From Nephromyces sp. MM_2019 (taxonomy: Eukaryota > Apicomplexa > Aconoidasida > Nephromycida), in assembly GCA_015657535.1 (NCBI GenBank), contig JADHZB010001435.1, positions 1 through 46,627 of the forward strand: a DNA stretch of 46,627 nt. The letters run 5' to 3'. Shown here in pieces: positions 33,180 to 44,912 of the stretch; the stretch's first letter is position 1; each line of letters begins with the position of its first letter. The translations under genes were made by a program, and so were the position numbers. Below the pieces are notes generated by a model. It ran no database searches. It was given only the letters and a program-made list of their open reading frames with translations, and was not told the DNA's origin.

Positions 33180-36100
33180 AAACTCGAATAATCTTTTCAA
33201 ATAAGCCACGAGAACAAAGCCAAGAACACCAGATGAAGATGAAAAAGAGAAGCCACCAAAAGTCTCAGAGGTATTCACATTCCAAAAAGACAGAAACAGA
33301 GCAGTTACTACACGTGCAGCGTAGTGTAAAACAAAAAAGCATCATCTTGGAGAGGGTGATACGCTTGATTTGATTACATTCTGTAAAACCAATCGCAAGA
33401 CTGGGAAATTACCCAGGAGGGAACCATAGAAGGTAGACTCCAAAGCTATTTACGCCCAAGCAGAAAGACAAATGGAAGGCTGCCAATATTGCCTTAGTGC
33501 AAAGATAATACAACAAATTATAAAATGAAGAAAATCTTGAAAAAAACTCTCAATGGGGGCACTAGCTAGGGCTTCTGGTAAGGAATTTACTATCAGAATT
33601 TCATACGTCAATACGGCTTATCCTTTACACTATGTGATGCTGCTTTTTCACTGTATTTCCGTGTGTGTGAAGCCTTCTTCAAATTATACCTATTACTGCA
33701 CACCTATTTGGACAGGATGAAGGTTGAAATTGGCTACGCGGGAGATTTGCGTGCTCGAATGATATGCAGGGTGCACGTTGTGGTAGCTTATGGTGAGCTT
33801 TGGTGGCATGCTGCTTGAAGCAGGTGGTGTGCTACACCCAACTCTGAGGGCCTAGTGGGTACCAGCGAAAGCAACAGACACAAGCGAGTTCCAGGGGGGA
33901 GTGGTGCGTGTTAGAATAGTAGTGTGTTGGAATAGTCATGTGTGTTAACATATGAGATAATTTACGCAAAAATATCAATCGATTTACTCCGAAGCATCAC
34001 CAAGTCACTGCTATAGCTAAAGAGGCGCTAGCGATGACTTCTTTGGAGCACTTAGTGTGTGTGCTGCATTTTTCTATGTTACCGAGCGACTATATTATGT
34101 TTTACAAGGCTTTTTTTGCACGATAAGCCCGCAGAGTACCTCTCTCTGAGGACTACCAGGAAATTACACCAAATTTCCTTCTTCTAGCAGTACGAGTATG
34201 CAGCTGGAATTTTAGTTTATCAGCAGTTTAAGGTGAAGCTTTGCGTGTGTGTCATAATGCTCAGCTTGGAACAGGTCAACTAAGTTACACTTTACTGCCA
34301 TGGATTCTCCAGTTCTCATTTCAGTAAAATTCCAGTGATACATCCATACACTTACTCTTTAAGCTTATTGCAGCTCTAAAAGCGGTGAATATGAAGACTA
34401 GCATATGTATATTTTTTCCTAGAATATATATATATATTCTAGGAAAAAAGGCAGAGTAGATATCCAACATTCGCTATAAGCATCGGCTGAAAAAAAGACC
34501 GGCATAGCGAAGGTGGTCATTCGGTAAGCATCCGCCAGCTACTGCTGGGAGGACGACTACATCCACAACAGTGAAATAGAATGTTACGTTTATTCCTTCT
34601 CCACAACTCACAGCGGCAGTATCATTAGAGAATTGCAATAGCTTATTCCATAATTAATATTTTTCCTCTTCATATAAGATGGGCGAATTTTCAACCTAAT
34701 TCCCTCTAACCTATTGGTTCAGGAAGCTGTAATAATCTAGGCCCATCAATACCATTTTTTTCGCTCTTTTCAAAGTCTAAATAGCATTGATAAAGACTAA
34801 TTTGGCAGCCAAACTCAAAAACGTTTCTATTACAAACCGAGGCGGCAGAATGCCTAATCTTAGCTTTTAGTGTCTGAGTTTCGGTCCAAGAAAGTTCTCA
34901 TGGCCACCAATCGGTGGGAAGCACACACATATATATGTAATCAGGACAGTTTGTCTTCCAAGAGCGAGCAAACACATATGAGCTTCCAGAACACTCATTC
35001 TACAGCGACAGGCTAGCGAGTATACATATTATTGTTGTTTGCACAGGCAAATACTTCATGACATAAATAAAATCCACTGTATTATGGCTACTTTAAAGTG
35101 AGTATACCTGTAGACTCTGTGTTTGTGTGGATCAGGCTATTTCATTTAGTCTCCTATAAAGTCCTCCAGGTTTTGGATCTTCAAGCCAAAGAGTGACTCT
35201 AGCTAACTCTCATTGAGCTAGTTTTTTTCGGTTATGTCAATGAAACAACTTTAGAGAGAATTCCTATGCTTTAGCTTGCAGAATCAAAGCACGCTTACGT
35301 ATGACTGTAGTACTTGGCAATAGCAATCCCGAAATGCCGGGGTACTACAACTTCGAACGGTACAGCGATTGTATGTTTAGCGAACTCTACACAACCTAGT
35401 ACTGGTTAGTGGCTAGTGTCGCCTTTCTAAGCTCGAAAGAGGTGATATCATAGCATAACAGATTAATAGAGGCAATAACTGTACAAAAAGGGAGGAAGTC
35501 ACTGATTTCAACACTCGAGCTTAAGGAAAATCCTGAGAGTCTATACACAGTTTATTCACCCTTGTGACTCCTGCAGAAAGTACTAGGTCTTTGCAGATGA
35601 TTGGCTTCCAGTAGTGTCTAGATATTGCGCAGCATTAGTACCAATGAGAAGAAGAAATTGAAAACTGTCCATCCTGTGGCGTAGAAGGTCTTAGCTTGCT
35701 TGTCTAATGAACTGACTCTCAGATTGGTGCTAGCGTACATTTTAGTACATTGAGATTAGCCAATGTATTCTATCGCTGTGTAGGTTAGAGAGACTCTGCA
35801 ACAGCCTCTAGTTACCAAAGGTTATAGTGGCTTTATAGGTTATATATATCATCCTTTTATGGGTTATACATTATCCCTCATCCTGTTCTACATATTATCC
35901 CTCATCTTCTTACAGTTTGCATCTCACACACTAGATACCATGCTGACCCCTACGAGATGTTACGATCTTAACCCAGGTGATGATCATACTTCTCTCCCAT
36001 TCTACACCCAGGCAGAGGAATAGCTGCAGAAGTTACATGAAATTAAGTCATTAAAGTATAAATATATCAAGATATACGCGCTAAACACTCTTCTTCTTTT

Positions 36101-38600
36101 TGTTCCTTAAATGAAACCTTCACAGCTTATACTTCAAGACGCTACCATAGTATCTCAACTTTGGCATTACATCCATCTAAGGAGCACATGAAGATCATAT
36201 ACAAGCTGCCAGGAAAAGCTATCAGCGCTTCTGATGCCTGGTGCTTTCCTATCAGCCGTTATACTTGAAATTATACAAGAAGCTACATGTTCTTTGAATT
36301 ACCTAAGTTCACCTTTATTCTTGCAGGCTGACAAATTCCGCGAAGCGGTCGAAAATGTTTACATTTTCCCCTTTTTTCCTAGGAAATCGCCTCAGTTCTA
36401 TACGCATGATTTGTATAGAAGTATGAAGGGCAAGCAATTGAGTTTCTCTCAATAAACTTCACCGCCTCAAATTAACGAATGTCATGACCTACTCCACACC
36501 AGGCAATGGAGGTACTATCAATGAGCTTCACCTCATCTCAACGCACACCACAAGCTGCTACACCTCAGCTACTCCGCGTCAATTAGTTGAGGCACCTCAA
36601 TAGGCCTCATAGCCTCATCTTAGCACACACCACAAGCTACTTCATATCAGGCAATTACTGAAGCTTTTGCATCATCATAGGCACTGAACTTGGGTGAACT
36701 TGCATGCATCGTTTTGTTGTCCACAGCTTCACTCGTCTTAGGAGGGTGGCAGCCTTGAATGTGGTGATTTCGTCTTCTCGTTCTGCGTCGTGATACCCTC
36801 AGTCCTTCGTTACCTCTTTTGAAACCAAAATAGCAAAGTTGATGACAGCAAACAAAAATGGAATACTATAAAAAATTAGGAAAAGATGAGGAAGCATGTG
36901 GAAGAGAGGTAGAAGATAAAATAGCTGGGAATGGAAGAGGAAGGTGAGAGTAGAACACAGGGTGAGGCATGCTAAGTTTTGGGGTTGAGTTTGCTTTTTT
37001 TTGTAAATTTCTAAATTCGTGGAGATTACAATTTTTTTCAAAGAGGAAGATGCATATTATGCCCACTCTGCTATATTGGTTGCTTGAAGATGATATTTTG
37101 GCGTTACATTACTTGCGTATTTTACCTCTCTAGTGGTTATTGAAAACATGAAGCTCTGCTTGTCATGTATTGCTTGGAGAAGTAATAGTTGAGGAAAATT
37201 CGTAGTTGTGTGTGTATAGGAGGTGCGGCTCTCGAGGTTCTGTGTTTACGCATATGCAAGCTAGCATACTTAGGGTTTTGGTATTGCTGTGTGTATGCAG
37301 TTTGAGTAAGAGCTTAAGTTGTGGGCAGGATGGGGAGAGTAGTAGAAGATGAAAAAACTAGCAGAAGATGACCAAACTAGCAGAAGATGCAGAAACTATT
37401 ATCTTCCCTTGGGTGGTAACCTCTATTTCTCTCCTATCGCATACTTTTTTGTGGTAACACTACCAAAGCTTTGAAAGGGAACGTAAGATAAACTCGGTGA
37501 TTTTTTGAAAACTTCAGCGGGTTGCTAATGAACTACAGCAACTGAAGATGGAGGGTTCTGTTGGCATTTTTCAGCTGCCATATATTTTTTAGGCTTTTGT
37601 GTGTGCGTAGCTGTTTATACTTGCTTTTTCATGCGTAAATCTTCACTTTTTTCTGCTTTTGTGTGCTTGGTTGATGGGCATGTATTTCGTGTTGAAATTA
37701 TGCTTTGCAATTGTGTCTTATGCATGTGCTTTGATGTGCTACATGTCATCGAAAATCGATTCAACGTATGTTTTAGTATGCCAAAAGCACAGTATCCTCA
37801 CCTTCTTGAGCAGCTTGTATTATCTCGGAATATGATTTATAGTCATGTCAAGAATAATATTCATTCTTTTTCACTCCAAAACAGTGCCCTTTTCGGCGTA
37901 AAGCCCGTATTTGCTGATGTTTTTCGAATAATCGATCTCTTTATTAACTGAAGATACATTATGGGCAGGTTTTAGCCCCTTTCTACCCATCGTTTGAAGT
38001 GCTTGAAGTGGCTAAATTCATTAAATGAGCTTTTTCGATGATCTTCGAAGAAATTAGAGAGAACATAAGCTTACAGTTCCTGTATATACAAATTGCCCAA
38101 ACTAGCGATAATACTATATGATGTAAAAATATGTGAACAAAACCCTGCAAATGAGTATATGTAAGACCTTTTTGTTGTGAATAAACAGCTTTTTGTATGC
38201 AGCACTATATACCTATTGTTTAGCATGCCATATCTTATTTTATGCTGTTTTACCCTCAAGCAATTTATGAGCTAATTAGCTCATTTTTGAATCAAATCTT
38301 CAGGTTTTTGCTGCTTTCCTTATAGATGCTCACGACAGATTAATTTTTTTCCTACACCCAGGTTTACTCTCGGAGTACGCAATATTTGATGTAAAATCTT
38401 GGCGGGAAACATCAACTCCAGCTCTGGGACAGCTTGCCAGTGTGCACATCAAGTTTTGCACACAAATATTCCGTTGGTTTTTTTTCCAGCCCCTTGGGCA
38501 CACACACGCTCAACCAGTTTATCTCTCACCTAGAGTTTAAGTCCTTGCTGTACCTTCACCCCATCTCAGTACCCAAAACACTCTGAACTTTCCCCTCTTT
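33180..38600. other. Long gap without a supported gene
   Basis: AT-rich sequence with frequent stops in all frames. From 32884 to 36233 no ORF of 60 codons exists on either strand, the emptiest part of the window. Notable content: the 38-bp palindrome at 34412, imperfect repeats built on CACACCACAAGCT and CCTCA at 36470-36660, and short GT-rich or T-rich patches at 37200-37600. A 116-codon plus ORF at 37601-37951 (LPRWMCVAVYT-like, hydrophobic and Cys-rich) has no recognisable feature and sits 650 bp upstream of MPP10. Confidence 0.5.
34412..34449. other. 38-bp perfect palindrome
   Basis: The left arm TTTTTTCCTAGAATATATA at 34412-34430 is exactly matched by its reverse complement at 34431-34449, with no spacer. 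The centre is a (AT)n run flanked by CCTAGAA/TTCTAGG and then T6/A6 runs. It could extrude as a cruciform or be transcribed as a hairpin followed by A-rich sequence. Confidence 0.9.
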
Positions 38601-38604
38601 TTTC

Positions 38605-41568
38605 ATGCTGTTGCTCCCTACCAGTGATTCAAAGATGCAAGACTATGATTCTACCTGCTCCCATCAGGAAGTACCTGATGGGCTTACTAATTTGAACCAG
38701 AAGTTTGAGAGTTTTCTTTCTTCTCCTTTAAAACTGCTCACATCTTCTAAATCAAGCGATGCTTTGTACTTGAAAAGTTGGATGGACTTGTTTTTTGAGC
38801 GCTTTTTGAAGAGTTTCTCTTCACTAAGAAAGAGGAAAAAAGAAGAAACTAGGAGGCTTCTTTTTGATCTTTCAAAGGTGGATTCAAGTGGTGCAGCAGC
38901 TGATAGAGGAAGTTCGATTTCAAGCACACAGAAATCTGATCTGAAAGGCGATTTATCAAGGCTGGAGACGCGTAGCGATGCTGCTTCACTTGAAGCTAGT
39001 TTTAAAGCAAAGCAGGGCCGCCATAATGGTTTTCTTGGGGGTACTTTTCAAGGTAATGAGGGTGCCAAAGCTACAGCTCCTCCTAATACGGGAGGTGGCG
39101 ATATGAGTAGTATTTTGCCTTTGGAAGAAGAGGGATATAACCCCCAGAAAGATGCTGCAGGGGGGTTTAAATATACTATCCCTGCTGATTTTAATATCTC
39201 CCAAAGATGGAATTATCTGGATAGCCTGCTGATGCGAAAATTGAGTGCAATGAAGATTCTTGGGGCGGATAAGTCTTTTTTGCTCGAAGTAGAGAAATTA
39301 GACAATAAAAAGCAGGAAGAGGAGAAGAGGAAAAGGAAGCAGGCTGGGAGTGGGGAGGTATTAGAGCAAGGGAAGGAAGAAGTAAAATTTTTGAACGGTG
39401 AAGGTTTGGAGTATGGTGTAGCAGAGGGAAGAAAGCGCATTATTGATAGTATAAAAGGGAGTTCTTCTCGGAGAAAAAGAGGCGATGATGCGGAATTATA
39501 TGAAAGAGCTGACAAAGACAAACGTGATGATGACGTCTTTGATGACAATGAGAGCTCCGCTTCTTTTAATTCACAAAGTGATAATTCTGCACCCAAAGAC
39601 GAGGTTTATGAGGAAGGCAGCACTTTTGCCTTAAGTGATTATATGTCAGCTTGTAGTAACATGGCTGACAAAAAGGAAAACACTCTCAATAGCTCTGAAG
39701 TAGAAGATGGTTTTTTTTCATTTCGTGAAATGGAAGAATTTGCTGAAGGTGGCGACGAAGAAGCTATGGATTCTGAAGAAGAGGAGCTGATGGATATTTT
39801 GTTACGCGGAGGAGAAGTGAATGTTTCTGGTGGAGATGTTACGAAGAGAAGCAAGGAGGATGAGAATGCCATGAAGATGAAATTTGAGGACTTCTACGAT
39901 CCAATAGATACGCATGAGGTGCGTAAGCGAGGGTCACGCCTTAAGACGCAATCTGAATCCTCTTCAGACCACAAAGATGAACAAGAGCTGCCTGATCAAG
40001 AAGAAGAGCTTTCTGATAAAGAATATGACATGGCAAGACACTTGAAGCAACATCGTGACGAGTCAAATTTTGGATTAGAAGGCAGTTCTTCCAATTTCCA
40101 TTCAAAAGGAAAAGAGTTGTTGATGGATGGCAGTCTAGAGCGAAAAAGCACAGGCGATGAAGCATCGCAAAAGCGATTTAGCACTAATTCTAAAGTTAAG
40201 AGAGACGATTTTGGAGGGAAACGGGGCAAGAAAGGACAATCTGAAGGTAATTTGTCAAAGAGGCCCTTGTCAGATCTTCAAAATTCCCTTTGGAAGCTGA
40301 GCTCCCAGATCGATGAACTAGAGAAAGCTGCTGTTTCTTCAAAGCACTGGAGCTTACAAGGTGAGGCGAAGAGTAAGGAGCGACCTCTGAATAGCTTACT
40401 TGAGCTCAATGTAGATCTCCCAATGTATCAGAAGCCCTCCATTAGCGACAAAAACTCTGGCTCTCTACTTGGCACCGATCATTTACCCATTAGAGGGTCG
40501 ACTCATGGCCTCAATGGCGATTCTATGACGACTAACTCTGCCTCTCTGATGAATACGCTTTCGACAGTCAACGGGATTGCTGGTGGCTCTGCTGATTCAC
40601 CATCTCATTCAAGCTCTGGCACGTATGCGGTAGAGCTACTTATAAAATATTGCATTGAGAACAGTCTCTTTGATGATGTTAAGCGAGTAAAGAACTTTTC
40701 ACAAAAGTTGGCCATGCAAAACGTCTTATCTCAGGAGGACAAGAAGAAAGCTCTTCCACCTGTAGATGCTGCAGCAGGGGTTGATTTCAGCAAACCTCTT
40801 TTCAGCTTAGGTGATTTATATGCGAAAGAATATGAAGATATGCTGAACTCAAAGGCGAAAGGTAGTTCTTTAAATGGCGTTTCTGCAGCTGATTCAGAAG
40901 CAGTCTCTGGGACATCCGTTTTGGGCTCAAAATTACTTATTATCTCATCTTTAGCGTCCACCGATGACTCTTCTCGGAAGCTTGTTTCCCTCTTTGCAAA
41001 GGTGATGCATCAATTGGATGCAATGACGAACCAACACTTTGTTCCGAAGCCCCCCAAGATAGTCTCTGGTCCTAATGGCTCATCTGCTACTCACGACGTA
41101 CCTGTTGTACAAATCGAAGAAGTTGTTCCGGTAGTATTTTCTAGCCATGATAGGCAGTCCCCACTAGAAAAGGCGAGAGGAAGTGATTCTTTGGAGGCTC
41201 TGCACAAGTCTAAAGAGGAGATGGTACGGGAGGAGCGACGTGCTTCGAGGGCAGCAAAGAAGGAGAGGAGGAAGAAAAGTATTAGGGGGAAGCAAGGAGA
41301 TGGTCAAGTTCCTCTGGTAGATAATGTTAATGGTGGTCTGAAAAATAGTGCTGGTTTCACTGCTTCAAGCGGTTCTACAAAGCAGAAGGAAGAAGCTACT
41401 GCAGGCAGCGGAAAGCAGCATTCAGTGCTTCATCAGGGACGACAAACTGGCAGAAAGGTATCGCCACCAAGCACAGCGAATGGTTTTCATAACAAGAGGA
41501 GGAAAATTGGAGGGAATTACGTGATGAGCATGGTCAGCCAGGCATCTGCTAAGCACAAAAAAGATTAA
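38605..41568 (+). CDS. MPP10: MPP10 homologue, U3 snoRNP/SSU processome component
   Basis: Mpp10 forms a complex with Imp3 and Imp4 in the U3-containing SSU processome that cleaves pre-rRNA. The 987-codon intronless frame shows family segments: an N-terminal helical part (LNQKFESFLSSPLKLL..); a long Lys/Glu/Ser-rich middle with an acidic stretch near residues 370-395; DFYDPIDTHEVRKRG near 430, matching the conserved FFDP region; LEKAAVSSKHWSLQGEAKSKERPLNSLLE at about 571-600, the strongest match; FSLGDLYAKEYEDML; LDAMTNQHFVPKPP near 804-817; VVQIEEVVPV; and a basic KKERRKKS segment. It is longer than the human protein (681 aa), mainly from low-complexity insertions. The first ATG is at 38605; Met11 at 38635 is an alternative, and the family gives no preference. 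Confidence 0.92.
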   Translation: MLLLPTSDSKMQDYDSTCSHQEVPDGLTNLNQKFESFLSSPLKLLTSSKSSDALYLKSWMDLFFERFLKSFSSLRKRKKEETRRLLFDLSKVDSSGAAADRGSSISSTQKSDLKGDLSRLETRSDAASLEASFKAKQGRHNGFLGGTFQGNEGAKATAPPNTGGGDMSSILPLEEEGYNPQKDAAGGFKYTIPADFNISQRWNYLDSLLMRKLSAMKILGADKSFLLEVEKLDNKKQEEEKRKRKQAGSGEVLEQGKEEVKFLNGEGLEYGVAEGRKRIIDSIKGSSSRRKRGDDAELYERADKDKRDDDVFDDNESSASFNSQSDNSAPKDEVYEEGSTFALSDYMSACSNMADKKENTLNSSEVEDGFFSFREMEEFAEGGDEEAMDSEEEELMDILLRGGEVNVSGGDVTKRSKEDENAMKMKFEDFYDPIDTHEVRKRGSRLKTQSESSSDHKDEQELPDQEEELSDKEYDMARHLKQHRDESNFGLEGSSSNFHSKGKELLMDGSLERKSTGDEASQKRFSTNSKVKRDDFGGKRGKKGQSEGNLSKRPLSDLQNSLWKLSSQIDELEKAAVSSKHWSLQGEAKSKERPLNSLLELNVDLPMYQKPSISDKNSGSLLGTDHLPIRGSTHGLNGDSMTTNSASLMNTLSTVNGIAGGSADSPSHSSSGTYAVELLIKYCIENSLFDDVKRVKNFSQKLAMQNVLSQEDKKKALPPVDAAAGVDFSKPLFSLGDLYAKEYEDMLNSKAKGSSLNGVSAADSEAVSGTSVLGSKLLIISSLASTDDSSRKLVSLFAKVMHQLDAMTNQHFVPKPPKIVSGPNGSSATHDVPVVQIEEVVPVVFSSHDRQSPLEKARGSDSLEALHKSKEEMVREERRASRAAKKERRKKSIRGKQGDGQVPLVDNVNGGLKNSAGFTASSGSTKQKEEATAGSGKQHSVLHQGRQTGRKVSPPSTANGFHNKRRKIGGNYVMSMVSQASAKHKKD

Positions 41569-41848
41569 ACATGCGGACAAAGTACTGCTTTCCTGCAAAA
41601 AGCACTTGTTTGTGTGTGGTAATAAACACTCAGTTTTATCGTGTAACTCAGGCAATTTGTGCGTGCTAGTTTTTGAAGGAAGAATTTTGAGCGAAGAACA
41701 AGGGAAATTTTAGAGTTTGGGAGAACTCTTCACACCGAGTGGTGTGTGTGGTTGAAACTTTTTGGAGAAAGGTTTCAATTTTGCTATACTAATGCAAACT
41801 CTGCGTCCTATAGTAACGATAGCGTAGACGAAGGAGGGATAAGGGTGT

Positions 41849-42655
41849 TTACTTGCGTAATTTCTTCTGTGTATGGGAGATGCATGATACTCGTTTCGTA
41901 AACTGAGCTAGAGAAGCAGTAAAATGAGCCAATGAAGCAGCAGAATGAGCCAATGAAGCAACAGAATGAGCTAGAGAAGAAGCATTAAAATGAGCTAGAG
42001 AAGAAGCAGCAGAATGAGCTAGAGAAACAGCAGAATGAGCCAATGAAGCAGCAGTAAAATGAGCTAGAGAGGAAGCAGTAAACTGGGCTAGAGAAGAAGC
42101 AGCAGAATGAGCTAGAGAAGCAGCATTAAACTGGGCTAGAGAAGAAGCAGTAAACTGGGCTAGAGAAGAAGCAGTAAACTGGGCTAGAGAAGAAGCATTA
42201 AAATGAGCTAGAGAAACAGCAGAATGAGCCAATGAAGCAGCAGTAAAATGAGCTAGAGAAGAAGCAGCAGAATGAGCTAGAGAAGAAGTAGTAAACTGGG
42301 CTAGAGAAGAAGCATTAAAATGAGCTAGAGAAGAAACAGTCAAATGAGGGAATAAAACAGTCAAATGAGCTGAAGAAACCTTAAAATGAGCTAGAGAAGA
42401 AGCAGTCAAATGAGGGAATAAAACAGTCAAATGAGCTAGAGAAGAAGCAGTAAAATGAGCTAAAGAAGCAGCAGTCAAATGAGGTAGTGAAGCAGCAGAA
42501 TGAGCTAGAGAAGCAGTAAAATGAGCTAAAGAAGCAGCAGTCAAATGAGCTAGAGAAGCAGCAGTCAAATGAGGTAGTGAAGCAGTAGAATGAGCTAGAG
42601 AATAAGCAGCAGAAGGAGCTAGAGAAGAAGCAGTAAAATGAGCTAAAGATTTACG
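41849..42655 (-). repeat. 21/24-bp minisatellite with an open 277-codon minus-strand frame
   Basis: About 30 copies of a unit of the type AATGAGCTAGAGAAGAAGCAG (21 or 24 bp) fill roughly 41905-42650. On the minus strand one frame stays open for 277 codons (42682-41849) and encodes repeats of the type SLAHFTA or SSLAHFTA, with Phe/Ser/Leu and His/Gln/Pro variants. On the plus strand the best frame (NELEKKQQ) is cut by TAA wherever the unit contains CAGTAAAAT, and the other frames carry TGA or TAG in most units. The minus frame has no in-frame ATG: it begins at GTG, and a TGA lies a few codons upstream, so an upstream exon joined near the AG at 42660 would be needed. The tail after the repeats is short and basic (KRVSCISHTQKKLRK). 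No function is recognisable. Confidence 0.8.
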
Positions 42656-42682
42656 TGTGACCCTGCACGCAAGACCACTCAC

Positions 42683-44496
42683 TGCTTCATTGGAGTGGCA
42701 TGCTCACTATATATTCCGTATATCTTTTTTTGTCTGGTGCGTGCTGTTTTAGCATATTGGACTCGTAAAACCTTGAATATAGCCAATCTTCAAGCCCAAG
42801 CTGCTGGTATTAGTCGGCCATCACGCAGAGGTTTCCTTTTCGCTCGCTGAATTGCAAGTTTTTGAAGTATAAAACATTATACAGCATCGCTGTCTTAGCC
42901 TAAAGCCTATGGGGGGGGGTTAACATGAGAATGTATTATTGCAGTCTGTGAGCTGGCTTTAAATTTTTAGATGGTACACACACTCGTGTAGCTTTGCCTT
43001 TTGTAGTGCTGACTGCTGAGACATGTTTTCCCCGGTTGACAATAAGTATGCACGCTTGCTGCTGAGCGCAAGTGTTCCCATACACACGCCAATTATATTC
43101 TTGTGTGTGCGGCTGCTTCGATCCCTTGAGCGAGTTCAACCGTGTGTGATGCCCTTGGGCCCAGCAGAACTTCTGTCATTAACAAAACTCATGAGTGGGA
43201 AGCTTGTCGTTTCTCGCCAATGTATATGCATTTACCACTTGGTCACCAAGTTTATAGAGTTGCTAGCGAGTGATCGTATTTTTGATCGCCCCCTGTCTAC
43301 AGATTCGTTCGTATAAGGCCTTCCTGCATCCCTCTCTGCAGCCATAGATTGTGGGAGGCTCTATGAAACACAATGCGTTGCGAACTTACCCACCACGCTC
43401 CACTCTCCTCATTCCAAAACATCCTCTTTTCGATTCCCTGTTATTGTTGCAGACTTGTTTTTTTTGTTCTTCAAGCCTCCTGTGCCACCTCAAAGTGGCT
43501 CTACTGCCAAATTTACTATGAAAATTTGAATTTTCAGCAGCTGCATAACCTCATGATCTAGTGCTATTTTTTTACACTTTTTCTCGAGACAAGGGCAAGA
43601 AAAATATGCCGGTTAGACACTATAACATCATAAAGATACTCATGGCCTCAATTAAACTTCCTAGGGAGTAGATGTAAATATCAAGACCGTCACATGGCGG
43701 GTTTAAAAACTTCCTTTACTTTAAACCTTGTAGTTGGTTTTGCCAACAGGTAGCCAACCTCACCTTCTCATGACTTGGCTTGTCGGAAAAGTACTGTTTG
43801 CATTCACTTTCGACTCCATCAAAGATCGTGAAAAAAAAAATGCACGCACACACACTTTTAACATAAGCCCCAAAATTTGGAAGTAAACTCCCTTTTAATC
43901 AACACTCTAGCATCGCTTGCACAGAACCTCGAGTCTGCAATAGATAGCTTCCTCAGCCCAATGCTGATTTTCTTTCATAAAAGTTTTCCCGCAGTATCAT
44001 GCATCAATACCCAGGAGATTCCTAGAAAACCCCTGTTGGCTATAGGTCTGAAAAGAGTCTTTTTTTATCAGACAAGCGTGCCCTACACAAATCGCATCTA
44101 AATATCTACTCCGTGATAGTATCATAGTGTCAATTAAGTTTCATACAAAGCAAAAAAAACCAAGCTAGAAGCACCAGCACACATCTGAAAAAATCCTACT
44201 AGGACACAGAAGAGACAAACATCCTCGATTTACCATCCTGGCTTCATAGGCGAAGAGGCACCAACACAATTAGGAGACCATACAAAGATGATGATTCACG
44301 TTCGGTCACGAATCCAGAGCCTGCCTTGTACTTTTCCTCATCCAACATACTGGCGAGTGTAGATTACCTGGCCCAATGCATGACAATCAACGGCTCCATA
44401 ACATCTCAGGAGGAAAAAACTTGATGCGGATCAGCCAGGACCGCCATGAATTCCGAGTGGCTTTGCTTCATATAGGTGATTCCTAGAACACCCAAC
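42683..44496. other. Gap between the minisatellite and SEC61G
   Basis: No recognised gene. A 97-codon plus ORF at 43023-43316 (ARLLLSASVPIHTPIIFLCV.., ordinary composition) and shorter plus ORFs at 43373 and 43877 have no motifs and no convincing splice partners. A 10-G run lies at 42912. Confidence 0.4.
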
Positions 44497-44718
44497 TCAA
44501 TTTCCAGCACCAATCAGTATGTTGTTGATCGGGATGAACAATAGCTTGATGAAGAAGCCTATTGCACCCATCAGAATGAAGCCAATTGCGCATGCGTACG
44601 TCATACTTTTGAACTCCTTAGGGTCAGGTTTTGTACATCTGCGAACTAAGCGCACACTATCTACTGCAAACGTCTTCATAGACACAATAATAATCCCTAA
44701 AGGGTTGGCAGTATCCAT
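44497..44718 (-). CDS. SEC61G: SEC61 gamma subunit, ER protein translocon
   Basis: Sec61 gamma (SecE homologue) is the small tail-anchored subunit that clamps the Sec61 channel in the ER membrane. The core [15 protein letters not shown], then [18 protein letters not shown] and [10 protein letters not shown], matches the family closely; the single membrane helix is at about residues 43-62. The start at 44718 ([12 protein letters not shown]) gives 73 residues, against 68 in human. The ORF stays open upstream, with other ATGs at 44757 (MKNLGNYPG) and beyond, but the family length and the MD.. N-terminus favour 44718. It is intronless. A minus-strand 130-codon ORF at 45305-44913 lies upstream. 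Confidence 0.95.
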   Translation of the reverse strand: MDTANPLGIIIVSMKTFAVDSVRLVRRCTKPDPKEFKSMTYACAIGFILMGAIGFFIKLLFIPINNILIGAGN

Positions 44719-44912
44719 TAGTGCTGCCGCTCCAGGGTAGTTTCCTAAGTTCTTCATGCTTTCCAACACTGAGTAAAGTAAGGAAATGAACAATCTTCGT
44801 TCATAAAAGAAATAATGCTTTCGCGTGTGTGCCAAATTGCGAAAAGTCACAACGTAATAAAAGGTGGGGTACCCGGTCAAAGTATTCCCAACAAATTAAT
44901 ATTAGTCAAATA

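Noticed and set aside
38664..41655. Many minus-strand ORFs of 60-127 codons across 38.6-41.7 kb
   Set aside because: They are antisense shadows of the MPP10 coding frame.
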